Made by a program: the position numbers and the translations under genes. Of a DNA stretch of 64,000 bases, positions 1 through 12,300 are shown piece by piece (the first letter of the stretch is position 1; each line of letters begins with the position of its first letter). This DNA comes from Cymbomonas tetramitiformis (lineage: Eukaryota; Chlorophyta; Pyramimonadophyceae; Pyramimonadales; Pyramimonadaceae), in the NCBI GenBank assembly GCA_001247695.2, contig LGRX02035125.1, positions 1 through 64,000 on the forward strand, given 5' to 3'. Below the pieces are notes generated by a model, which saw nothing but the letters and a program-made list of their open reading frames with translations, did not search any database and was not told the origin of the DNA.

Positions 1-150
1 AATGGGGGAGGCAAGGGGGGAGGCAATGGGGGAGGCAAGGAGGGGGAGGTGGGGGTGGAGGAGGCGGTAGGGGGAGGTGGAGGGGGGAGGCAATGTGTCA
101 CTCGTACCGGCGATGGGGGGGGGAAGGCATGAGGGAAGGGGGAAGGAAAC
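1..150. repeat. G-rich purine simple sequence
   Basis: The plus strand is almost pure G and A, built from variations of GGGGGAGGCAA and GGAGGTGG. No codon structure is visible. It could form G-quadruplexes. It runs off the left edge of the window. Confidence 0.8.
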
Positions 151-404
151 TACATATGTATGCATACATATTTAAACTAGCTAATGTGGATGCTATACTA
201 CTACGATTGCCTATGAAACACGCGATAATGAGAAATGAGCTAGTATTTCATGCATTGTTCTTCTTGCCAAGCAGCCGCGCCGACTTAATGAAGAGGTCCT
301 GAAAACAAAGCGAAAAAGTTAGGCTGCCCATGCTTGGATCATTGGGGGGCATCGGGCCCTTACATGCGCCGCGGGGGCAAACACGCGCGATGGGTCCCGA
401 CACA

Positions 405-515
405 GCGGGGGGGAGCACAACGAAGGGGAGCACATCACATCGGAGGGGAACACTGCACAACGAAGTGGAGCACAACAAAGGGGAGCACACCACAACAGAG
501 GGCGGCACAACGGAT
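405..515. repeat. Degenerate GGGGAGCACA-type short tandem repeat
   Basis: Variants of GGGGAGCACAAC follow one another six or seven times with changes in spacing and sequence. Open frames across it are low-complexity and match nothing I recognise. Confidence 0.6.
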
Positions 516-679
516 CCGTTGTTAACATCGATCCATTGCTGATCAACGGATCGATCAATGACGGATCCGTAACGTTCAGCACCTGAAAACAAAGCAAATA
601 ATTAGTGAATTCATAACAAACATCGAATAGGAATCCATGCTCATCAAAAGCGTGAAACCAAATATTGTCACTAGCGATG

Positions 680-2258
680 GAAGACCCGCGCGCGGAGCAA
701 GGCAGCGAGGGCAGCGCCGCACGCAGGGCTGATCACCCGCGCGCGGAGCAAGGCAGCGAGGGCAGCGCCGCACGCAGGGCTGATGACCCGCGCGCGGAGC
801 AAGGCAGCGAGGGCAGCGACACACGCAGGGCTGATGACCCGCGCGCGGAGCAAGGCAGCGAGGGCCGCGCCGCACGCAGGGCTGATGACCCGCGCGCGGA
901 GCAAGGCAACGAGGGCAACGCCGCACGCAGGGTTGATAACCCACGCGCGGAGCATGGCAGCGAGGGCAGCGCCGCACGCTGGGCTAATGACCCGCGCGCG
1001 GAGCAAGGCAGCGAGGGCAGCGCCGCCCGCAGGCTTCATGACCTGCGCGCGGAGCAAGGCAGCGAGGGCAGCGCCGCACGCAGGGTTGATGACCCGCGCG
1101 CGGAGCAAGGGAGCAACGGCAGCGCCACACGCAAGGCTGATGACCCGCGCGTGGAGCAAGGCACCGAGGACAACGCCACACGCAGGCTTCATGACTCGCG
1201 CGCGGAGCAAGGCAGCGAGGGCAGCGCCGCACGCAGGGTTGATGACCCGCGCGCGGAGCAAGGCAGCGAGGGCCGCGCCGCACGCAGGGCTGATGACCCG
1301 CGCGCGGAGCAAGGCAACGAGGGCAACGCCGCACGCAGGGTTGATAACCCACGCGCGGAGCATGGCAGCGAGGGCAGCGCCGCACGCTGGGCTAATGACC
1401 CGCGCGCGGAGCAAGGCAGCGAGGGCAGCGCCGCCCGCAGGCTTCATGACCTGCGCGCGGAGCAAGGCAGCGAGGGCAGCGCCGCACGCAGGGTTGATGA
1501 CCCGCGCGCGGAGCAAGGCAGCGAGGGCAGCGCCGCACGCAGGGTTGATGACCCGCGCGCGGAGCAAGGCAGCGGGGGCCGCGCCGCACGCAGGGTTAAT
1601 GACCCGCGCGCGGAGCAAGGCAGCGAGGGCAACGCCGCACGCAGGGTTGATGACCCGCGCGCGGAGCATGGCAGCGAGGGCAGCGCCGCACGCAGGGCTG
1701 ATGACCCGCGCGCGGAGCAAGGCAGCGAGGGCAGCGCCGCACGCAGGCTTCATGACCTGCGCGCGGAGCAAGGCAGCGAGGGCAGCGCCGCACGCAGGGC
1801 TTCATGACCCGCGCGCGGAGCAAGGCAGCGAGGGCCGCGCCGCACGCAGGGCTGATGACCCGCGCGCGGAGCAAGGCAGCGAGGGCAGCGCCGCACGCTG
1901 GGCTGATGACCCGCGCGCGGAGCAAGCCAGCGAGGGCAGCGCCGCACGCAGGGTTGATAACCCGCGCGCGGAGCATGGCAGCGAGGGCAGCGCCGCACGC
2001 AGGGCTGATGACCCGCGCGCGGAGCATGGCAGCGAGGGCAGCGCCGCACGCAGGCTTCATGACCCGCGCGTGGAGCAAGGCAGCGAGGGCAGCGCCGCAC
2101 GCAGGGCTGATGACCCGCGCGCGGACCCGCGCGCGGAGCAAGGCAGCGAGGGCAGCGCCGCACGCAGGGTTGATGACCCGCGCGCGGAGCAAGGCAGCGA
2201 GGGTAGCGCCACACGCTGGGCTGATGACCCGCGCGCGGAGCGAGGCGGCGAGGGCAAG
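680..2258. repeat. 51-bp minisatellite, about 31 units
   Basis: The unit is 51 bp and begins GATGACCCGCGCGCGGAGCA. Because 51 is divisible by 3 and the unit has no stops in several frames, long frames are open on both strands. The plus frame at 665-1807 repeats a 17-residue charged unit containing DPRAEQGSEG. The minus frames repeat an alanine-rich unit containing ARVINPACGAAL. Variants such as GATAACCC and CTTCATGACC are arranged in higher order: a block starting at 884 recurs at 1292, exactly eight units later. One unit near 2110 carries a short internal duplication of CGCGCGGAC. Neither strand has clear coding evidence, so I annotate this as a minisatellite. Confidence 0.9.
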
Positions 2259-2522
2259 GAGGGCGGGTTCTACCGCTCCGAGGGCCGAGCAAGGTTGGTC
2301 ATCGTCACATACGAGATCATTGAACAATATAGCTCGCTACATTATTATTCACACATACAATCTTCTTGTCATGTCGATGGTAATGAAGAGCACCTGAAAA
2401 CAAAGCGAAACGTTCGCGCATTTAACTTCAACATCCAATGAATATCCTTGCCAACGGAAAGCATGCTATTCAACATTATCACAAGCAAGGCATGGGGCTC
2501 AGTTGTGCTGAGCAGGGCTATT
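2259..2522. other. Stretch with no recognisable gene
   Basis: This is AT-richer sequence between the minisatellite and the satellite. Apart from the acceptor-like 18-mer at 2393 I see no supported feature. Confidence 0.5.
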
Positions 2523-3286
2523 GCGCGTGGCTAAGGAGGTGTCCTCCCAACTCACTAGGGTAACAAGGACATGTCGACTAACCAAAAACTTACATTTACG
2601 TGTAACGGGACGGAACAGGGAAGAAAGCCTAATCCTAAGTGTAAAAGAATTTGTGTCTTAGGAATTGTCCCCACATCGCGTAAAAAAATGCATCTGGGAA
2701 GGGAAAATAGAGAACCCCTTAACATGCTGCTCCCGCGATCCTCAAGGCAGCCACAACAAAACTTAAAAGGAAAAATCACCACGAACTTGTGAGAGGAATT
2801 CACAACCAAGAGCCCACCGTGCAAAGGGCGTTTGGCGGAGGAGATGTCCTCCCGACGCGCACCAAAGCAGTGACCGCCCACCACCAAAAACATACACGCC
2901 AAACCAAGATACGCACGTGGCACAACAGGAATCCTTCTCCGCAAACCCAGGTGTGTTTGCACTAAACGACTCAAACAAATACGGAGCCCGACAACATGCG
3001 AACGGCGCGTGGTTGAGGAGCTGTCCTCCCAACGCACCGTTCATGGGCAAGGGCACACACATGACAGTATTCAAGAGTCCCTTCCACGGCTCTGGGGGCG
3101 CGTCAAGAAACAAGGTCTCAACACGCGTTCCCGAGCCACTGGCTGATGGGTTCTCTCTTAATAAAGGTTTCGCCGCGGCTCTGGGGGCGCGTCGAGAACA
3201 AGTCTCAACACGCAGCTCCCGATCCACCGGCCTGAGAAACCCTTATCACATCACTAAAACTTAAAACCTCATGCTCTCACAAACTT
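2523..3286. repeat. Diverged first unit of the 609-bp satellite
   Basis: The stretch from about 2,523 contains the same blocks as the following satellite (GGAGGAGNTGTCCTCCC, GGCACACACATGACAGTA, the CTCTGGGGGCGCGTC pair). Substitutions and a different left end make it a decayed edge unit of the array. Confidence 0.75.
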
Positions 3287-5102
3287 AAACCCAGGTGTGT
3301 TTGCACCAAACGCCTTAAACAAATACGGAGCCCGACAACATGCAAACGGCGCGTGGTTGAGGAGCTGTCCTCCCAACGCACCGTTCACGGGTAAGGGCAC
3401 ACACATGACAGTAACCAAGAGCCCACCGTGCAAAGGGCGCGTGGCGGAGGAGCTGTCCTCCCGACGCGCACCTAAGCGATGGCCGCCCACCACCAAAAAT
3501 ATACACGCCGAACGAAGATACGCACGTGGCACAACAGGAATCCTTCTCCGCAAACCCAGGTGTGTTTGCACTAAACGACTTAACAAAATACACAGCCTAA
3601 CAACATGCGAACGGCGCGTGGTTGAGGAGCTGTCCTCCCAACGCACCGTTCATGGGCAAGGGCACACACATGACAGTATTCAAGAGTCCCTTCCACGGCT
3701 CTGGGGGCGCGTCAAGAAACAAGGTCTCAACACGCGTTCCCGAGCCACTGGCTGATGGGTTCTCTCTTAATAAAGGTTTCGCCGCGGCTCTGGGGGCGCG
3801 TCGAGAACAAGTCTCAACACGCAGCTCCCGATCCACCGGCCTGAGAAACCCTTATCACATCACTAAAACTTAAAACCTCATGCTCTCACAAACTTAAACC
3901 CAGGTGTGTTTGCACCAAACGCCTTAAACAAATACGGAGCCCGACAACATGCAAACGGCGCGTGGTTGAGGAGCTGTCCTCCCAACGCACCGTTCACGGG
4001 TAAGGGCACACACATGACAGTAACCAAGAGCCCACCGTGCAAAGGGCGCGTGGCGGAGGAGCTGTCCTCCCGACGCGCACCTAAGCGATGGCCGCCCACC
4101 ACCAAAAATATACACGCCGAACGAAGATACGCACGTGGCACAACAGGAATCCTTCTCCGCAAACCCAGGTGTGTTTGCACTAAACGACTTAACAAAATAC
4201 ACAGCCTAACAACATGCGAACGGCGCGTGGTTGAGGAGCTGTCCTCCCAACGCACCGTTCATGGGCAAGGGCACACACATGACAGTATTCAAGAGTCCCT
4301 TCCACGGCTCTGGGGGCGCGTCAAGAAACAAGGTCTCAACACGCGTTCCCGAGCCACTGGCTGATGGGTTCTCTCTTAATAAAGGTTTCGCCGCGGCTCT
4401 GGGGGCGCGTCGAGAACAAGTCTCAACACGCAGCTCCCGATCCACCGGCCTGAGAAACCCTTATCACATCACTAAAACTTAAAACCTCATGCTCTCACAA
4501 ACTTAAACCCAGGTGTGTTTGCACCAAACGCCTTAAACAAATACGGAGCCCGACAACATGCAAACGGCGCGTGGTTGAGGAGCTGTCCTCCCAACGCACC
4601 GTTCACGGGTAAGGGCACACACATGACAGTAACCAAGAGCCCACCGTGCAAAGGGCGCGTGGCGGAGGAGCTGTCCTCCCGACGCGCACCTAAGCGATGG
4701 CCGCCCACCACCAAAAATATACACGCCGAACGAAGATACGCACGTGGCACAACAGGAATCCTTCTCCGCAAACCCAGGTGTGTTTGCACTAAACGACTTA
4801 ACAAAATACACAGCCTAACAACATGCGAACGGCGCGTGGTTGAGGAGCTGTCCTCCCAACGCACCGTTCATGGGCAAGGGCACACACATGACAGTATTCA
4901 AGAGTCCCTTCCACGGCTCTGGGGGCGCGTCAAGAAACAAGGTCTCAACACGCGTTCCCGAGCCACTGGCTGATGGGTTCTCTCTTAATAAAGGTTTCGC
5001 CGCGGCTCTGGGGGCGTGTCGAGAACAAGTCTCAACACGCAGCTCCCGATCCACAGGCCTGAGAAACCCTTATCATCACTAAAACTTAAAACCTCATGCT
5101 CT
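3287..5102. repeat. 609-bp tandem satellite, three nearly identical units
   Basis: Units start with AACTTAAACCCAGGTGTGTT at about 3,284, 3,893 and 4,502, a period of 609 bp. The three copies differ at only a handful of positions, all seen in the last unit. Each unit contains three related sub-blocks around GAGGAGCTGTCCTCCC, an inverted repeat, so the unit itself arose by older internal duplication. Open frames repeat every 609 bp on both strands but resemble no known protein. Confidence 0.92.
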
Positions 5103-5238
5103 CACAAACGAAATGGAAACCCACCAACATTCCGAATAGAGGCCTAAAAGTATTTCTCACCTCAAAGGGACTTACTATGGAGCCACCCTCCCACCAATTT
5201 CTCCGTTGAAAGTCCGCATCCTTCAAGCAAGTTATCCA
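5103..5238. other. Left flank of the DNA transposon
   Basis: Short single-copy-looking sequence with no supported gene. It ends with CCA (5236-5238), the left target-site duplication of the transposon. The same CCA follows the right end at 17640-17642. Confidence 0.6.
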
Positions 5239-5275
5239 CCCTACCATTTTAGAAAACGTTAGTACGTGCACTAAC
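5239..5275 (+). repeat. Left terminal inverted repeat of the DNA transposon
   Basis: These 37 bp are the exact reverse complement of 17603-17639. They begin CCCTACC and end CACTAAC, running straight into subterminal TTAGTGTGTC motifs. Confidence 0.95.
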
Positions 5276-5395
5276 GGTGAGTTAGTGTGTCTTAACGTCA
5301 TACTAGCGCATACTAACGCCGCGTACTTTTAGTACGCGTACTAACGACGTACTAACGCAATGCGTTAGTTCACAATGTGCGTTAGCATGATTGAA

Positions 5396-6170
5396 TGTGG
5401 GAGTTGGTGGACTCGTGGTGTGGTGCGTAGTGGGTCATGGATGGGGTCCAAATGCACTTCAATGATGTTCTAAGGCGATTGGATGGCGAACTGGACATTG
5501 GTTAAGGGGATATGACGCTGTTTGAAGAAGCCGATATTGGGGCTAAATTCCTTTGGGAATGTGTTACGTTAGCATGTCGTTAGTATGTCGTTAGTACACT
5601 AGACCAATCACACGTTAGCGTGTTAACGGCGTACTAACTCCCACTCTCCTTAAGTGTGGGAGTTGGTGGACTCGTGGCGTGGTGCGTAGTGGGTCATGGA
5701 TGGGGTCCAAATGCACTTCAGTGATGATCTAAGGCGATTGGATGGCGAACTGGGCATTGGTTAAGGGGGTATGACGCTGTTTGAAGAAGCTGATATTGGG
5801 GCTGAGCTCCTTTGGGAATGTGCTACGTTAGCATGTGGTTAGGGTGGCATTTAGTACACTAGACCAATCACACGTTAGCGTGTTAACGGCGTACTAACTC
5901 CCACTCTCCTTAAGTGTGGGAGTTGGTGGACTCGTGGCGTGGTGCGTAGTGGGTCATGGATGGGGTCCAAATGCACTTCAGTGATGATCTAAGGTGATTG
6001 GATGGCGAACTGGGCATTGGTTAAGGGGGTATGACGCTGTTTGAAGAAGATGATATTGGGGCTGAGCTCCTTTGGGAATGTGCTACGTTAGCATGTGGTT
6101 AGGGTGGCATTTAGTACACTAGACCAATCAGACGTTAATGTGTTAAACATATATTATCTAACATGTTAAA
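5396..6170. repeat. 260-bp subterminal tandem repeat, three units
   Basis: Units begin TGTGGGAGTTGGTGGACTCG at 5396, 5655 and 5915. Each ends in a block rich in GTTAGC/CTAAC motifs (for example CGTTAGCGTGTTAACGGCG). They lie between the left terminus and the 3' end of the transposase gene and probably form part of the subterminal transposase-binding region. Confidence 0.88.
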
Positions 6171-6319
6171 CGTGTACTAACCACGGTATAGGTGCGTAAA
6201 CTACGCAACCACTGCACATGCTGGGTGTTCCACTAAACCACACGACGCAAGATGCCGAGGGACTGTCCACGGCCTAGAATCCCGTCGACCGAAACATGAG
6301 TTCAGTCCTCGTTGTCGTC

Positions 6320-9300
6320 CTAGTCGTCGTCGGAGTCAAGTGGTGGCTTAAGGCATTCAAAAAAGTCAGCCGTGGGGTCAAGAATGACCGCGGTCTCCAT
6401 GCACGGATGTGGTATAACGACGACCTGCTGTTCAACTTTGTTGGCTAAGATGAAAGGCTCGGAGTTCTTCTCAAAAGCCGCTGGGTCACGGTGCGGGTTG
6501 AAGGTGTACACCGTCTTAGTCAAATCGTCCGGCCCGAGAATCGAGTTCCTCCTACGATAGGCCTTGATTTGTTCTTCGGTTGGCTTTGTCAGCCAGTTGA
6601 CTTTCAATAAGGTGTACATCCGTCCCGCGATCTCCACCCGCAGAATGTTTGTAATGCGGCCGTGCCTGCATACCGCCACCATGTTTGATACGCAGTTAGC
6701 TGGAACATAGTGCATTAAGTGAAGTACTTTATGCGCTATCTGCAAACTATCTATCTTTGTTTGCTATGCACTCACATACCCGGTGTCTTCGTCACACCAT
6801 TCTTGTTTCAGGATCACCTTGCCACCTTTGCCCACACATTCGTTCCCGAAGAAAGCCCGAAAGTAGCTGTACAAGTTGGTAATTATTACCGCGATCACTC
6901 CCAACCAGCAGCATGTTTCATGTATGTAGATAGGTCGAACGTGGTACATTAAGTGGTATGTTTTATGCACTAACGGCATACTATTTCGATTTGGGAGGAC
7001 GCACCTGTCAACTTCCTTGGTTTTAGGCACACCCTGCTTGTTCAGGATCACCCTTCCATCTTTATCCAACTGCTCATCAATGAAGAAAGTCCGGAAATAA
7101 CTATGCAAGGTGCTCTTGTTGCGATCACTCCCAGCAGTGCGGTAAAAGCCATCTCCGATGGTCACGTAGGAAAAGCTTCGGCAAACCGGGTTCGGCCCGA
7201 CCATGAGCAAGGACTCGTACTCCGTGAACTTTCGACCCAGCCATACTGTGGGATCTGTGTACGCTCCAAAAGTTGGCTCGTCAATGTGTTCGGGTTTCCC
7301 CAAAGCCTGCGCGTATTTACCTCGGCGTGTCTTGTGAAGACTTCGAACCTTGCGGTTCCAGCTGTGCATCCACAAGAAATAACAAAGTTAGTGCTCTAAA
7401 TGGTACGCTAAGATACGCGGTATGCATTATATGCACACTAACGGTGTACTAACTCAATAAGCACGTACTGTGTTGGCGTGTCTACTTCACGCACCTGCGG
7501 GCATCATTCACGTATCTTTCCCATTTCTCCCTGAGATTCGCATAAGCAGGAATTGCGCTCTGCATCCAAACCTTCAAGTCCTTGATGTCGTCGTCTTTTA
7601 AGACAACACGTTTTCCCTCGGCCGAAACATCGACGCAAATACCCGGACGACGTTCCGTCGTAATCGGAGCCACCGGCCGCGAAGTGTTGCCCGCCCGCTC
7701 CAAGTGGAGCATCAGCCCTCGCACAAGACGCAAAACCTTTGACCGCTTCCAGTTAAACATGATGCTTTGCACGGGGTAGGCGTTGTTCTTCGCGATCCTT
7801 TTGAGGTAACCATTAAAGGACTCGAAGGCGTACATCCATACCTCCCGCATTGGGCCATACCTTTGAAGTTGCTCGACCAAGTGAGAAAACATGTGAGTGT
7901 TGATCACAGCCCACGCATACGCCGCACCGCTGGACTCCAGGTCTTCGAAAAACAGCCTAATTTCGTTTGCCAGCAGCTCCATATCCTGCAACAAAGACAA
8001 ATCGGTCCATTAGTACCTACTTAAGTTGTCCGTTGTGTACTAAACAGACACTAAACGCATGTTATCGTTTACCTCAGGTTTCACTTGTTCAGTCGTGAGC
8101 TCGCGCACGATCAAGGTCATCCTGCCCACCAGCTTTGCCAAGTCATTTCTGGGCTGTCCATCATCCCGTGGCCAAGCGCTGAGTGTCGACATTGTTGAGT
8201 TTTGTATGAGCTTCAAGGCATCATGGGCTCGAATGTGTTTGGCGGCTTTCTTGTCGGCGGTGGTTCGTAACACTCGTTTGTGCCCTTGTCCCCATCGTTT
8301 CGTCGGCCTCATAACGCCCATCCATTTACGAGCGGTCTCCACCGAACGCAAGGTTGTTGACGCCTTGTTTGGGCGTGGCGGGATCGCGAAAGGACCGTGC
8401 GTCATCTTGTACATCTCCACCATCTCACCTGTACAACAGTTTATTCCCTCTTGTAACTTAAAGTGTTCTTAGTATGGCCTTAACGCAATAAGTCCCTCCT
8501 AAATACACTCTAAGTACGAAATCACATACCTTTTGCATTCTTCACTTTAGTCGTCGCGTGCCACGTGGGATGGGCACCGTCGTCTTTCGCGTGCTGACGC
8601 ATTGCATCCGTGAAGTCGAGACCGAGCAAGGTAGCCGCAATTCGGTTGACGAGGTTCATGATATCATGCATGCCATCGAGCAAAAAGTCCCGCACCATAT
8701 TGAAGTACACCAATCGCGCGAACTCGCTCAAGAACTTGACGCCGGTCCGTCGCATGCTCTCTTCCAAGTAGTCTCCTGAAAGATCTGGGTCTCCACTATC
8801 TCGAAGACCTTCGTGGGTTCGAGCCTGCCTCTTGTACTCCTCGTCCGTGCGCAACTCTGGTGGACCTGTAATAACAGAAACATAAGAACACTAAATTTGC
8901 AAACATGGACCCTATTAACTGGCGTTAATACACACTTAACACACGCATAGTATTGCATTAGTGTGCTAAACTGCTATTACATGACAATCGGTCGTTCTTA
9001 CCTGGCGGTATCTGCTTGCCAAACAAATACAACATCTTTTTCATAGCTGCTGAATAAGTCCCCCAAATTTTGCATTTCATGCATCCCGCATACGCACCGA
9101 CGTCCATGACGGTGGCCGCTTCCACCGCTCCTTTGTAGTCCATGAGTATAGCATAGAGCATGGCCCTCAATCGCACGTGCTCGTCCTCGTAGGAATCCCA
9201 ACACACGAAGCCTTCATCCCACAACGTGATCAGTTCGTCCACCATTTTACCATAAAGCAACTGACAGTTGGATGGGTGTTGACCGGCGATCAGCCCATAG

Positions 9301-12300
9301 AGCTCCATGTACTCGTACTTCGTGCGGATTTGGGGTGGTAGGTTCAAGATTTGGAAGTACATTGGGAATACCCCTGCCTTGTTTTGCCACACCGCCGCCC
9401 CATCGGCGCTGAATAAGAGTAGTATGTTCCTGGCCTCCTCGAAAAAGTCCTTGTGTCGCACGTTTTTTCGATCCTGCCATTCCTCCGCGTCTGAGCACAA
9501 TCGAAAATGCACAGGAATACACATTAGGGCGCGTTTAGTTTACATAGCATACACTATTAAAACCCTAACGGCATACTAACGACACATCCTAACGCAATCG
9601 ACAAAAGATATGCATCCACGTCGGGCAGTACACGTTTAGTCTGCACATTACACACACCTTACACATTAACAACGTACTAACGACATATTAACGGCATGTT
9701 ACTTACCCCAGATGGTGCGGAATGACCCATCTTCTGGTGGAGTATGCCGCGAGTGAGCGCGCATCAACTCCGCCGTTTGTGGGTTAGCGTACACACGTCG
9801 GAGTATATCTGCGATAGACCACCAAAAGAATTGTGATCGCGCTCGCCGACCCTTGCCCTCGTCCACCTCTCCCGTCTCGCCATACGCCTCCCACCGGGCC
9901 TCCTTACACTTTGGGCACACGGCATCGTTAGCATGCGCCCCCTCGAAGAACACACACCCATTCACACACAAGTCCACTCTGTTGGGGGGGGCGTCGAAGG
10001 CTTCGAAGTTTTTCCATGCAGCTTGGAAGCTACTTGGAAAGCTATGGAGTAGCTCCCCAAAGTGCTTGTTCATAATGGAGAGAAGCTTGGTGAGAGAGTC
10101 TTGGGACATCTTGCCCTCACTATTCCATTCAAGCAAATCGACAAGGAGGTCCAACGTGTTGACGGGGGGTTGGACTGCGTCGCGGTCTTCCGCGGGCGCC
10201 TGTGTAGAACGCCCACCCATTCCATCGTAGAACTTTGAGAATGTGGACCTATGTTTGATTATGTATGTAAATATACATAGTATCCTTTTAACAAGTTAAG
10301 CGTGCCTTAAACGTGTCTTAACGCGTTTTGAGAACTCACCATTGCTGTGCTTAAAGACATCATTGCCTCAATGAGGCTCTTTGTGGCCGCGTGTACGTCT
10401 TGCTTGGCTGGATCGTCTGCATTCCACCAGTCCTCGGTGTCGTCCATCATGGATCCGGCGTCATTGTCGGAGAACAAATCGGGGCAAGTACCAACCGACT
10501 CCTCGCCCTTACTTCCACATGACTCGTAGGAGAAACTCGAGTCCGAATCCAAACCCGAAATGCACGTCGAGTATGACCGGTCATCGTCGTCGAGCTCTAA
10601 AGCGTCTGAGGCGTCGCCGGTCTCCTGGTCACGTCTTTGCGTCACATGATCTTCGTGTGCAACTTTCACGGAGCTGCATACATAAGGCATTGTTAGGTTG
10701 CTATCCGTATCCTAACAGCGCACTAACTAGACTCGTACCAGCTAGCGGTAAAATCATACGGCACACCTGGCTTGACCAAGCTCCTTGTCTTCCACGAGTT
10801 CCACATCGTCGTCTGATTCCACGGCTGGGCGACCATCAGGTAGAGAGATTGGTACCGCATCCCAATACCGCTCCCCGGGGGCAACCTTTGTGAATAGTTT
10901 GTGATGTCGCCATCGGGTGGTTCGATTGACCCAATTTGCGACCACGCCATAGCACATCCCACAGTCACATAACACCAAGCCATCTCTCCTGCCTTGTCCT
11001 TTCCGAGTTTCCATGGCATGTACTTCGTCGCGAATCTGCCATTCTTTCTCGCGACATGTCAGGTGTTCGTCACACTCCTCCGAAGACATAGACCTGTCAG
11101 TGTTAGCATGCGGTTAGATGGCGGTTAAGCCCCTAATGACACACTAACCACGCATTAGTAAGTCTCGGGGAAAGGGCCTCACGCACCCCGCAGGGCTCGC
11201 GTCTCCAAGCCCGAGGGTGGCGAGCTCGGGATGGCTGTCATCCGGCGGCGGCTGCTGGTCTGAGCTCGCGAAGTCCATGGAGTTCGCACTCGACGCGTCG
11301 GCGGGCATGTCCATCTCGGGGGGCGGGGACGGCGAGGTTCCGCGGTGGGGCTCGTCGGGCCTGTCAGTGTTAGCATGCGGTTAGATGGATGGCGGTTAAA
11401 CCCCTAATGACACACTAACCACGCATTAGTAAGTCTCGGGGAAAGGGCCTCACGCACCCCGCAGGGCTCGCGTCTCCAAGCCCGAGGGTGGCGAGCTCGG
11501 GATGGCTGTCATCCGGCGGCGGCTGCTGGTCTGAGCTCGCGAAGTCCATGGAGTTCGCACTCGACGCGTCGGCGGGCATGTCCATCTCGGGGGGCGGGGA
11601 CGGCGAGGTTCCGCGGTGGGGCTCGTCGGGCCTGTCAGTGTTAGCATGCGGTTAGATGGCGGTTAAGCCCCTAATGACACACTAACCACGCATTAGTAAG
11701 TCTCGGGGAAAGGGCCTCACGCACCCCGCAGGGCTCGCGTCTCCAAGCCCGAGGGTGGCGAGCTCGGGATGGCTGTCATCCGGCGGCGGCTGCTGGTCTG
11801 AGCTCGCGAAGTCCATGGAGTTCGCACTCGACGCGTCGGCGGGCATGTCCATCTCGGGGGGCGGGGACGGCGAGGTTCCGCGGTGGGGCTCGTCGGGCCT
11901 GTCAGTGTTAGCATGCGGTTAGATGGCGGTTAAGCCCCTAATGACACACTAACCACGCATTAGTAAGTCTCGGGGAAAGGGCCTCACGCACCCCGCAGGG
12001 CTCGCGTCTCCAAGCCCGAGGGTGGCGAGCTCGGGATGGCTGTCATCCGGCGGCGGCTGCTGGTCTGAGCTCGCGAAGTCCATGGAGTTCGCACTCGACG
12101 CGTCGGCGGGCATGTCCATCTCGGGGGGCGGGGACGGCGAGGTTCCGCGGTGGGGCTCGTCGGGCCTGTCAGTGTTAGCATGCGGTTAGATGGCGGTTAA
12201 GCCCCTAATGCCACACTAACCACGCATTAGTAAGTCTCGGGGAAAGGGCCTCACGCACCCCGCAGGGCTCGCGTCTCCAAGCCCGAGGGTGGCGAGCTCG

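Larger units (their letters stand above)
298..2412 (-). other. Three copies of a splice-acceptor-like 18-mer bracketing the minisatellite
   Basis: The plus-strand string CCTGAAAACAAAGC occurs at 298-311, 582-595 and 2393-2406. On the minus strand it reads as a pyrimidine-rich tract ending TTTTCAG, a good 3' splice site followed by open sequence. The two outer copies bracket the 51-bp minisatellite and the third lies just before it. This could mean a minus-strand gene whose exons came from duplication of an intron end, or simply a dispersed repeat. No start codon, donor site or known protein could be tied to it. Confidence 0.35.

Noticed and set aside
665..2441. Several 130-550-codon frames on both strands over the minisatellite
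   Set aside because: They arise because the 51-bp unit is a multiple of three without stops. Nothing distinguishes one frame as coding, so I kept the repeat annotation only.
2763..5082. Sets of 79-152-codon frames recurring every 609 bp
   Set aside because: They are copies of the satellite unit, on both strands, with no domain.
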